A DNA stretch of 64,000 nucleotides from an uncultured Eggerthellaceae bacterium (GTDB lineage: Bacteria > Actinomycetota > Coriobacteriia > Coriobacteriales > Eggerthellaceae). The notes under the pieces are model-generated. The model saw nothing but the letters and a program-made list of their open reading frames with translations. It was not told where the DNA came from and did no database searches. The position numbers and the translations under genes were made by a program. The stretch lies in the NCBI GenBank assembly GCA_934617065.1, contig CAKTTY010000004.1, positions 62,001 to 126,000 of the forward strand, written 5' to 3'. Every line of letters begins with the position of its first letter. Within the stretch, counting starts at the first letter, position 1. Below are positions 1-6,968 of the stretch, piece after piece.

Positions 1-22
1 CACCTGAGGGCGCGGAAGAAGT

Positions 23-61
23 GAAGTGGGAATATAGGGACAGGCACCATTTTCCCACTTC
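23..61. repeat. REP-like palindrome, copy 1
   Basis: An imperfect palindrome with outer arms GAAGTGGGAA and TTTCCCACTTC enclosing the core GGGACAGGCACC. It lies just downstream of the membrane/kinase fusion gene that ends at 92. The core matches the other three copies in the first 4 kb. Elements built on GGGACAGG(T/C)(C/A)CC flanked by GGGAA and TTCCC resemble REP sequences mobilised by Y1 (RAYT) transposases; no such transposase is in this window. Confidence 0.6.
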
Positions 62-91
62 GCCTTTATCGTACGGGGGAGGCGTGTTTCG

Positions 92-1567
92 TTAGCTCTT
101 CTTCCTTGGCTTTTCCGGGCAGGGAGAAAGCGGCGCTTTGGGGAATGCTGCGCGAGCCAGGTTGGCAATGATCCTGGCGTTCTCTTCGCTCGGTTCGAGC
201 GAAGAATCAAGCGAGAGGTGGTAGGCATCTGCTTTGCCCCAGATAGTATTGGTGAAGTGCTTGCAGTGCCCGGCTCGTTCGGCATCGACGCGCTCGATCA
301 TGGCTGCGGATTCCATATGGTCGATGTTTTCGCGCTTCATAACGCGACCGATGCGGGGTACGAGCGGTGCGTGGATGAATACGTTGAAGGTGCAGGGGCG
401 TTCCTTCAAGATGGCGTTTGCGCAGCGACCAACGATAACGCAGCTCCCTTGATTTGCGAGTTTTGTGATTGTGTGGGCTTGGGCCAACCACAGATCGTCG
501 AGTTGGCTGGGCTCCACCCCGATGCTCTGATAGTTCTGCATGTAGAGGTTGTACAGCACTCCTTTGCGAACTTCCTGCTCGTGTTTGCGGACGTAGGCAG
601 AAGTAAGACCAGCTTCCTTTGCGGTGAGTTCGATTAGCGTTTCATCGAACACAGGGATGTTGAGCTTTTTGCCCAGTGCTTGCCCGATTTCGCGGCCACC
701 TGAACCAAACTGGCGGGAAATAGTAATGACAAGTGGTGTGTTGTCGCCTTCTTCGGAAGAGGGGTGTGTGTTTTCTTCGGGGGCTGCCATGGTGGCTGCA
801 GTGAGGGTGATGTGCCCGCGTGTGGGGCAAAAACGCTCAAACCGAGGCAGCAGCTTGTTGAATAATGCCACGGTGCTACCTACTGCCAATGCTGCTAGGA
901 TGGTGCCTTCGCGCACGCCGTACAAAGCGCCAGAGCATGCCAGCGAAACTGCGGCAGCGACAACCACATTGGTGCAGTCGAAGACAACTTTGACTTTAGG
1001 GAATGCGATTCTGGTAACGCGTGATATGGCTAAATTGATGCCTTCTCCGGGTAGAGTAAGGAAACTTGCCTTTACTTGCAGGAATACGCCGAATGCCGTC
1101 ATGAAGCAGCCGACAACGCTCCAGGTGATTTGCAGTGCGTAGTTCCCCATGGGAATAAGCTCGCAGAGGGGCACGAAAGCATCGATGAGTGCCGAGAATA
1201 CGAAAACGTAGGGTATCTGCAGCAGCTGCACAGGGTTGAAGTCGCGACGCAGCAGGGCGATTTGGATCAGCACGAAGACAACGTTCATGATAAAGGTCCA
1301 CGTGCCGATGGTGAGGGGCGTGAGATACGAAAGCGTGGCAGGGAAGCATGATACCGGCGAGGTTCCGAGTCCGGTTGCGCGCGTAAGCGCCACTGAAGCC
1401 GAGACAACGGCAACGCCAGCAAGCATTATGATCAGCCGGAGAATGACATTGGGAGTTGATCTGTCGAAAAATGAGTGCCAGGCCTGTGTGGGTCTCACGG
1501 GTCTCCTTTCACGCAGAAAAGCCCACAGAAGTGGGCGCAGCAGCATATGGAATAGATGGATTACCAT
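92..1567 (-). CDS. YczE/YitT-type membrane domain fused to cytidylate-kinase-like domain
   Basis: This 491-residue protein joins two domains. Residues about 36-245 are hydrophobic, with five or six membrane segments and a conserved LGTSPVSC motif typical of YczE/YitT-like integral membrane proteins. Residues about 278-480 match the cytidylate-kinase-like family (Cytidylate_kin2), with the P-loop-like ISRQFGSGGREIG, the conserved VRKHEQEVR and an IVGRCANAIL segment. The tail is basic and ends in PRKKS. A close paralogue (1787-3190) lies directly upstream in the same orientation, so the pair looks like a tandem duplication. Substrate and biological role are unknown; a cytoplasmic nucleotide-binding domain tethered to the membrane is all that can be inferred. 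The start is uncertain: an internal ATG could trim the first 10-30 residues. Confidence 0.8.
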   Translation of the reverse strand: MVIHLFHMLLRPLLWAFLRERRPVRPTQAWHSFFDRSTPNVILRLIIMLAGVAVVSASVALTRATGLGTSPVSCFPATLSYLTPLTIGTWTFIMNVVFVLIQIALLRRDFNPVQLLQIPYVFVFSALIDAFVPLCELIPMGNYALQITWSVVGCFMTAFGVFLQVKASFLTLPGEGINLAISRVTRIAFPKVKVVFDCTNVVVAAAVSLACSGALYGVREGTILAALAVGSTVALFNKLLPRFERFCPTRGHITLTAATMAAPEENTHPSSEEGDNTPLVITISRQFGSGGREIGQALGKKLNIPVFDETLIELTAKEAGLTSAYVRKHEQEVRKGVLYNLYMQNYQSIGVEPSQLDDLWLAQAHTITKLANQGSCVIVGRCANAILKERPCTFNVFIHAPLVPRIGRVMKRENIDHMESAAMIERVDAERAGHCKHFTNTIWGKADAYHLSLDSSLEPSEENARIIANLARAAFPKAPLSPCPEKPRKKS

Positions 1568-1602
1568 CCCATGCTAGTCCCCGAACATAGAGAAAATGTG
1601 AT

Positions 1603-1630
1603 GGGAAAAAAGACAGGTCCCATTTTTCCC
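1603..1630. repeat. REP-like palindrome, copy 2
   Basis: A second copy of the palindromic element, reading GGGAAAAAAGACAGGTCCC followed by ATTTTTCCC. It lies between the two tandem membrane/kinase genes, about 1.57 kb from copy 1. The roughly repeated spacing suggests the element was duplicated together with the gene, or inserted twice. Confidence 0.6.
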
Positions 1631-1786
1631 GCTTTGCCGCTCGGGGGTAGACGAGGCAACTGCCTGGCCTCGCGGAAGCAAGGCGCGTCCACCTTGCCGC
1701 CCGTGTGCAGGCAGGGCCGTTCGACTGCGATGACTACTTTGCATGGACGTCACTTCGCCACCCGTGCGCAGATAAGGCGCGTTTCG

Positions 1787-3190
1787 CTAGCTCTTCTTCT
1801 TGGGTTTTTCGGGGCAGGGCGAAAGGGGTGCGTCGGGGAATGCTTTCTTCGCAAGGCCCGCAATGAGCTTGGCGGTATCTTTCGGACTCTGAATTGAAGA
1901 ATCCACTATCAGGTGATGTGTCTCGGCGGCATTCCATGCGGTGTTCGCAAAACGGAGACTGTGCTCGGCGCGCTCGCGGTCGATGGCTTTGATTCGCTCG
2001 GCGGCTTCCTTCGGGCTGAGGCCATCGCGGTCCATTACGCGGTTGATGCGATCTTCTAGCGGTGCGTGAACGAAGACGGTGAGCACATTCTTTCGGCCCC
2101 TCAGGATGGCGCCGGCGCATCGTCCCACGACAACACAGGCACCCTCGTCTGCCAGCTTGGTGATAGCACGTGCCTGTGCAAGCCACATTTCGTCCATCTG
2201 CTCGGGTTCAGCGCCAACGCTGCGGTAGTTCTGCATGTAAAGGTTATACAGCAAGCCGCGACGAACCTCCTGTTCGTGCTGCTTGACGTAAGCGGGAGGA
2301 AATCCCGACTCTTGCGCGGTGAGGTCGATGAGCGTGTGATCGAATGAGGGTATGCCGAGTTCTTTTCCTACCAAGGTGCCGATTTCGCGTCCGCCCGAGC
2401 CGTATTGGCGCTCGATAGCGATAACCAGAGGTGGCTGCCCCTCGTTTTCTGGGGCGTTTGGCTGCTCATCGTTGCTCATGGGTACGTTAATGATGAAGCT
2501 AATGTGGCCTTCAACAGGGCAGAAACGGTCGAAATGGGGGAGCAGTTTGCCGATAAGGGCAACAATGGTTCCTGCGGCAAGGGCGGTGATGATGGTGCCT
2601 TCGCGAACGCCCTGAAGATACCCCAGCCCTATGAAGGATATGGCAACGGAAACCGCAACCATGGAGCTGTCGAATGCGATCTTGCATTTAGGGAAGGGCT
2701 TATTCGCCGCTTTGGCAATGGCAAGAACGATGCCTTCTCCGGGAAGAGTGATAAAGCTTGCCTTGACCTGCAGGAACACTCCCATGGCAAGCAGGAAGCA
2801 ACCCAGGATGTTCCATCCCAGTTGCTCGGGGTAGTATTGCATGGGCAGTGATTCGCAGAGAGGTAAAAGCTGGTCGATCATCAGGGCAAACACGAATGTG
2901 AAGGGGATTTGCAGGAGCTGCACGGGGTTGAAATCACGGCGTAGCAAAATTGCCTGAACTACCAAAAAGCAGGTGTTCATGATGAAGGTAATAGTGCCAA
3001 GCGTAAGCGGTACGAGGTAGGAAAGCGTTGCGGGAATACATGAGATAGGGGAGTTTCCCAGACCGGTCGTTCGCATCAGCGCAATAGACATGGCCATGGA
3101 AAGAAACCCTCCGAACAGCACCACCAGACGAAGGATAACGTTGGGGATGGGCTTATTGAAAAACGTGATCCAGCGATCTGCCAGGCTCAT
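1787..3190 (-). CDS. YczE/YitT-type membrane domain fused to cytidylate-kinase-like domain (paralogue 2)
   Basis: A 467-residue paralogue of the neighbouring 92-1567 product, with the same domain order. Residues 10-225 form a multi-pass membrane region with GLGNSPISC and RRDFNPVQLLQIPF in conserved positions. Residues about 254-455 form a cytidylate-kinase-like domain with IERQYGSGGREIG and VVVGRCAGAILRGR. The C-terminal SPCPEKPKKKS is almost identical to the paralogue, and so is the DNA around both stop codons, which supports a recent tandem duplication. The start ATG at 3190 follows a purine-rich GAAAGGGGCCCC. True cytidylate kinase is encoded separately at 46474, so this family is not the housekeeping enzyme. 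Function unknown. Confidence 0.82.
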   Translation of the reverse strand: MSLADRWITFFNKPIPNVILRLVVLFGGFLSMAMSIALMRTTGLGNSPISCIPATLSYLVPLTLGTITFIMNTCFLVVQAILLRRDFNPVQLLQIPFTFVFALMIDQLLPLCESLPMQYYPEQLGWNILGCFLLAMGVFLQVKASFITLPGEGIVLAIAKAANKPFPKCKIAFDSSMVAVSVAISFIGLGYLQGVREGTIITALAAGTIVALIGKLLPHFDRFCPVEGHISFIINVPMSNDEQPNAPENEGQPPLVIAIERQYGSGGREIGTLVGKELGIPSFDHTLIDLTAQESGFPPAYVKQHEQEVRRGLLYNLYMQNYRSVGAEPEQMDEMWLAQARAITKLADEGACVVVGRCAGAILRGRKNVLTVFVHAPLEDRINRVMDRDGLSPKEAAERIKAIDRERAEHSLRFANTAWNAAETHHLIVDSSIQSPKDTAKLIAGLAKKAFPDAPLSPCPEKPKKKS

Positions 3191-3295
3191 GGGGCCCCTT
3201 TCTCTGATGTGCTCGTACGTTTGCTTGCGGCTAGGTGATTGTACTCCTCAAAGGTAGGGGTTCAGTGATTCCTGCTGTCTATTTTGCCCCGCGCG

Positions 3296-3301
3296 TATAA
3301 T
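3296..3301 (+). promoter_or_regulatory. Probable -10 element of the yqeY gene
   Basis: A perfect TATAAT lies 27 bases upstream of the chosen yqeY start. The -35 position (TGCTGT, 17-base spacing) is poor, as is common in Actinobacteria. Confidence 0.55.
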
Positions 3302-3328
3302 GGGGGACGGTCAACAAAGGAGGAACAT

Positions 3329-3772
3329 ATGAACTACCAGGAATTGCGTGATGAGATCAAAGCGGCCATGAAGGCAAAGGAAAAGGCCCGTTTGGCCATC
3401 CTTCGCCAGGTTCTGGGCGAGATTAAGAATATTGAGGTAAATGAGCGTCGCGAGATTACCGACGCCGATGTTGACGCCATGTTGAAGCGCACCATCAAGC
3501 AGACGAAGGAAACCCTTGATGGTTCCATCAAGGCGGGCAACGACCAGGAGCGCACCGATACGCTCACCGAACAGGTGAAGATTCTGGAAGAGTATCTTCC
3601 GAAACAAGTCAGCGGCGAAGAGCTTTTGGCCTTGATTGATGAGGTGCTCGCTGAAACCGGCGCAACTACCAAGAAAGAAATGGGTCGCGTCATGGGTGCC
3701 CTCACCCAGAAAACGGGCGGCAACTTCGACAAGGCTGCAGCTGCGAAAGAGCTTCAGGGCCGTTTGGCATAG
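3329..3772 (+). CDS. YqeY / GatB-tail domain protein
   Basis: A 147-residue cytoplasmic protein of the YqeY family, related to the C-terminal helical domain of the GatB/GatE amidotransferase subunits, which binds tRNA. The sequence shows the expected N-terminal helix (MNYQELRDEIKAAMKAKEK), a central QTKETLDGSIKAG region and the family hallmark TTKKEMGRVMGAL near residue 117. Length is typical of the family (about 150). The ATG at 3329 was chosen because AAAGGAGGAA precedes it by 3-9 bases; an in-frame upstream start at 3284 lies before the -10 element and would add 15 unlikely residues. The precise function of stand-alone YqeY is not established. A strong terminator follows. Confidence 0.9.
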   Translation: MNYQELRDEIKAAMKAKEKARLAILRQVLGEIKNIEVNERREITDADVDAMLKRTIKQTKETLDGSIKAGNDQERTDTLTEQVKILEEYLPKQVSGEELLALIDEVLAETGATTKKEMGRVMGALTQKTGGNFDKAAAAKELQGRLA

Positions 3773-3793
3773 CCGGTCGGGGCTGATGGAGTA

Positions 3794-3921
3794 GGAACAT
3801 AGGGACAGGTCCCATTTTCCCGGTTAAGAGGAAGAGCCTTGCTTGCAGGAGATTGTGCAAGCAAGGCTCTTTTTTGTCGATTGTGCCTAACTGGGAAAAT
3901 GGGACCTGTCCCTATGTTCCC
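3794..3921. repeat. Inverted pair of REP-like palindromes (REPIN-like)
   Basis: Two copies of the REP-like element, 3794-3821 and 3893-3921, lie in opposite orientation. They are identical over 28 bases, with the core GGGACAGGTCCC. The 71 bases between them hold a rho-independent terminator. This head-to-head arrangement is that of a REPIN. It sits exactly in the convergent gap between yqeY and the DUF1461 gene. Confidence 0.75.
3832..3875 (+). terminator. Terminator after yqeY
   Basis: A perfect 16-bp stem (AAGAGCCTTGCTTGCA pairing with TGCAAGCAAGGCTCTT) with an 8-base loop, followed by TTTT. It lies inside the inverted REP-like pair. Confidence 0.85.
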
Positions 3922-3923
3922 AG

Positions 3924-4694
3924 CTAGTGCGCGATAACCTTTCCCAGAAGCCCGCATAGAACGGCGCAGATAAGGCTGCAGATAACCCAAAGTGCCGCCA
4001 TGGCTGCCCAGAACGCCTCAGGGAACAGCTGAATCAAAAGCGAGCTCGCGCTAAACGTCCAGTTTCCCTGCGAAAACAGCATCTGATGCATCCAAGTGAA
4101 GAGGCCATCGAAATCGGTGATCGCCCATGCGGCTAGAGCCAACAGCGTTACGGCGACTAGGGCTGCGCCGAGCTGCATTGCACGACCTGCCGCCTTGCGT
4201 CCTGCCAGGAAACCCAGCGCTATAAGTCCTACGAGGGCGAATCCCCCCACAACTCCCACCGAAATGCGGCCCGTGGTGAAAATGGGCGTGCAGTCCTGCA
4301 GGTGGGAAAGCGCGTTTTGCGGCAGGGTGTAGCGATCGGAAAGCGCGCCCGCCACCGAAGCGGCTTTGTCTTGGTTTGCGGCAATGCCGAGTCCGTTGGC
4401 GGCAAATGCTTCGGCAAGCTGGGGATTCGAGTCTTCGAGTGCAGAACGGATGGTATCGGAGAGCTCGTCGATAGGTGCTCCTTCAATGGAAAAGGCACGC
4501 GTCGCCTCGGCGATGGCCGCCATGTCCTCTTCGGGGAACACCGAATTCTCCCAGCCAGAAAAGGTGCCGCCGATGGCGGCAGTAGCTTGCGGGGTGGTGC
4601 ATGCCACGAATCCTAATCCGAACAGGGTGTAGGCCAGGGCTATGCTGGTTGCGAGCGTAAGAAGAGGGGCAAGCGCGCGACGCATGATACTCAC
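3924..4694 (-). CDS. DUF1461 (TIGR01906-type) integral membrane protein
   Basis: A 256-residue membrane protein. An N-terminal hydrophobic segment (about 8-30) is followed by a roughly 110-residue extracytoplasmic region and then four membrane segments (about 143-163, 170-190, 205-225, 232-252). The sequence LPQNALSHLQDC before the second membrane segment and LFPEAFW near the C-terminus fit the DUF1461/TIGR01906 family, whose function is unknown. It is co-oriented with the upstream ATP-grasp gene, whose stop lies 4 bases away, so the two are almost certainly co-transcribed. A cell-envelope role is plausible but is only inference. Confidence 0.72.
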   Translation of the reverse strand: MSIMRRALAPLLTLATSIALAYTLFGLGFVACTTPQATAAIGGTFSGWENSVFPEEDMAAIAEATRAFSIEGAPIDELSDTIRSALEDSNPQLAEAFAANGLGIAANQDKAASVAGALSDRYTLPQNALSHLQDCTPIFTTGRISVGVVGGFALVGLIALGFLAGRKAAGRAMQLGAALVAVTLLALAAWAITDFDGLFTWMHQMLFSQGNWTFSASSLLIQLFPEAFWAAMAALWVICSLICAVLCGLLGKVIAH

Positions 4695-4698
4695 GGCG

Positions 4699-6066
4699 CT
4701 ACCCTCGAACGCGGATGGTGGCGGCGGTGATGCCCTTCAGGTCCTTGCTGATGGTGGGGAAGGGTCCTAGGCGGGAGAAAATGCCCTGAAAATGCCCGTT
4801 GTACAGGTAGAGGCCGCTGAGGTTGTTGTATAAGGCCCCTGTTCGATCAACTTCATCATCGGTCAGGTTCTCGATATCTTCATCAGGAGGCAAGGTGTGG
4901 GTTTTGTACGGGGTGAGGTACGTCTGCACAATAAAAGGCGCGCCTGATGCCCCGTTTGCGAATCGGGCAATAAGATCCTCCCATTCTTCCTGGGTGGAGG
5001 AAACGCCGGCATACACATCTTTAGCGCCGTAATTGTCGGTGGGTTTGATGATCCAAGCGTCCTTGTTGGCGCGAACTTCGTCGAGATTGATTTCCTTTTC
5101 GTCGAGGAAGAGGGTACGGGGAACATGGCGCTCCACAAATTCGTTTTCCTCGGGAGTAAGGATTGCCTTGGTTTTAGGATGGCGCAGTACTTCGAAAATC
5201 TGCTTGTCGTGAACCAGGTGGCCAGCGAAGCTGCCGATCAGGGCTACGGCTTCATGGCGCACCGCTTCGATGAGGTCTTGCGACTCGTCCCAGTGATCAA
5301 GCACGTCGTTTGTTACGCTGCGACGCCAAATGGCATGGACGGGCAGTCCGTCGGCATCGTACAGGGCTCCGCCGTCGAATTTCAAATCGCGTACATCGCA
5401 TACAACGCATTCGTAGCCGTAGCGTGCAAAGAAAGAGGAGAACACCTTGAACTCATCGACCACGCCGCATTCAAGGTAGTCGCAGATGGCGAATCGGGCA
5501 CCAGGAACAAAATGCTTTGAATGCTCGAAGATGCGGATGAACTCACGCACCCATGAATCAAAGAGCTCGCATGCTTCGAGAGGATGCTTCTGGGAGAAAA
5601 GCTTGAACGTTTCAGTTTGATCGATGCTGTTGGTGATCTCGCGGTTCTCGTTCATGCCTGCGGACCCATCGCCGTTGAACTCGCAGAAACCGCAGCTAAG
5701 ATCATCTTCGTTCAGGAATACATCGATGCGGGCGAAGGGCAGCGGATCGGCGTATCCACGCGGAAGAAGCACCAGCTCCCGAAGACGCTCGTCGAAGGTG
5801 AACACGTCGCGATATTCGGGTGTTTCGCGGTAATGCTCAATAACCTTGCACAAAATCCGATGCGTTGTTTCGGCGATGGAGCGCAGCGCTTCCCAGCTCT
5901 CGTCGTTGTACAGTCGGGGAATGAACGAAGAGGCGACCACCTTTTCATGCACAATGGCGGTGGAATTTTTCATGTATTCGTATGCGCTTCGACGACCAGC
6001 GATATCGCCGTTGAGCTCTTCAGCGCAGGCAAAGTATTCCTCGGTTAGCTCGGCATTGCTTTTCAT
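4699..6066 (-). CDS. ATP-grasp carboxylate-amine ligase-like protein (glutathionylspermidine-synthase-like)
   Basis: A 455-residue soluble protein with ATP-grasp features. CEFNGDGSAGMNEN at about residues 137-150 is a pre-ATP-grasp loop, and WIIKPTDNYGAKDVYAG at about 330-346 carries the nucleotide-binding lysine. The C-terminal GLYLYNGHFQGIFSRLGP and the glycine-rich end complete the fold. Such proteins form amide bonds using ATP; the substrates here are unknown. The ATG at 6066 was chosen because GAAAGGAAG lies just upstream; an in-frame extension to 6168 would add 34 low-complexity residues. It forms a tight pair with the downstream DUF1461 membrane protein, suggesting modification of an envelope or small peptide-like molecule (inference). 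Confidence 0.72.
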   Translation of the reverse strand: MKSNAELTEEYFACAEELNGDIAGRRSAYEYMKNSTAIVHEKVVASSFIPRLYNDESWEALRSIAETTHRILCKVIEHYRETPEYRDVFTFDERLRELVLLPRGYADPLPFARIDVFLNEDDLSCGFCEFNGDGSAGMNENREITNSIDQTETFKLFSQKHPLEACELFDSWVREFIRIFEHSKHFVPGARFAICDYLECGVVDEFKVFSSFFARYGYECVVCDVRDLKFDGGALYDADGLPVHAIWRRSVTNDVLDHWDESQDLIEAVRHEAVALIGSFAGHLVHDKQIFEVLRHPKTKAILTPEENEFVERHVPRTLFLDEKEINLDEVRANKDAWIIKPTDNYGAKDVYAGVSSTQEEWEDLIARFANGASGAPFIVQTYLTPYKTHTLPPDEDIENLTDDEVDRTGALYNNLSGLYLYNGHFQGIFSRLGPFPTISKDLKGITAATIRVRG

Positions 6067-6219
6067 GGAGCTTCCTTTCGCGTTGGTTTCAGCGAAAGTG
6101 TACCCGTTAGGCGGGGGGTCTGTTCCTTGCTGCAGGAAAAATGCGGGAATGCGATGTCTGAAAGGCAATCGTCTCCAGGAATACAGCGGGGATCCTGGAG
6201 GGAATTTTCGGATTTGGTA

Positions 6220-6828
6220 TCAGTGTTGCGCTTTGGCTCGGCGCGCCAGGGTTCCCGGGAGGCCGTACGCCACGTTGTCCGATATCAGGGAAACGGCTTC
6301 ATCGAGGGACGTATCGGGGCAGTTGCGAAGTAGGTAAAGATAGGCGTTCAGGATGCCGCCCAGGTAGAACTCGAGCATGATGTCGATATTGCGCTCGGAG
6401 CCTGCCGGAAGAGCCCCCGCTTCTTTGCGGATGTGGTCTTTGGCTGCTGCCGTCCAATAGGTGAGGTACTGGTCGAGGGGCACATTCTCGGCAACTGTTC
6501 GCAGTTGTTCGCGGGTAAAAGGAAATGAAGCTTCGATAGCGACCAGGAAACGCTTGGTGCACGCGGGGGGATCGGCGAAAAAGTCGCGAAAATCAATTCC
6601 CTCCAGGCTTGTTTCGGTTTGGGTGCGAATTACGTCTTCGAGTAGATTGTCCACTGATGAATAGTGGGTGTAGAACGTCTTTCGGTCAACGTCGGCTCGC
6701 TTGGCAAGTGCAGTGATGGTTATCTTGCTGTAAGCCGTTTCGGCGAGTAGATCGGTAAAGGCTTTTCGTATGGCGCTTCGAGTGCGAATAACGCGTCTAT
6801 CAGTCTTTTTAGCTTCAATGGCTGCCAT
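6220..6828 (-). CDS. TetR/AcrR-family transcriptional regulator
   Basis: A 202-residue regulator with an N-terminal TetR helix-turn-helix. RTRSAIRKAFTDLLAE begins helix 1, ITITALAKRADVDRKTFYTHY is the recognition region, and it is followed by the usual NLLEDV helix. The C-terminal ligand domain (about 70-195) shows no recognisable specificity; its middle LEFYLGGILNAYLYLL is typical of the TetR_C_7-like group. The ATG at 6828 was preferred to a TTG at 6840, which lacks a ribosome site. The gene is divergent from the radical SAM gene at 6969. A TCTACA-AA-TGTAGA palindrome next to the -10 of that gene is the probable operator, so it likely represses its neighbour. Confidence 0.88.
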   Translation of the reverse strand: MAAIEAKKTDRRVIRTRSAIRKAFTDLLAETAYSKITITALAKRADVDRKTFYTHYSSVDNLLEDVIRTQTETSLEGIDFRDFFADPPACTKRFLVAIEASFPFTREQLRTVAENVPLDQYLTYWTAAAKDHIRKEAGALPAGSERNIDIMLEFYLGGILNAYLYLLRNCPDTSLDEAVSLISDNVAYGLPGTLARRAKAQH

Positions 6829-6887
6829 GAAAATCCCCAATCATTGCCGATGTGAACCTTATGATACAAGTTCTTGCCCCTTGGGCA

Positions 6888-6915
6888 TTGAGCCCTTCTT
6901 TGAAGCTAATATAAT
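6888..6915 (+). promoter_or_regulatory. Promoter of the radical SAM gene
   Basis: TTGAGC (6888-6893), a 16-base spacer and a perfect TATAAT (6910-6915), about 54 bases upstream of the start codon. Confidence 0.65.
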
Positions 6916-6928
6916 CTACAAATGTAGA
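6915..6928. promoter_or_regulatory. Probable TetR operator
   Basis: TCTACAAATGTAGA is a palindrome with 6-bp arms overlapping the last base of the -10 element and the transcription start region of the radical SAM gene. Position and symmetry fit repression by the divergent TetR protein. Confidence 0.6.
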
Positions 6929-6968
6929 AAAATCAACGTATGGGATTTAATGAAGAAGAGGGGCAGCG

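Noticed and set aside
92..3190. The kinase-like domains as housekeeping cytidylate kinases
   Set aside because: Their motifs match the cytidylate-kinase-like (Cytidylate_kin2) family, and a standard cmk is present at 46474.
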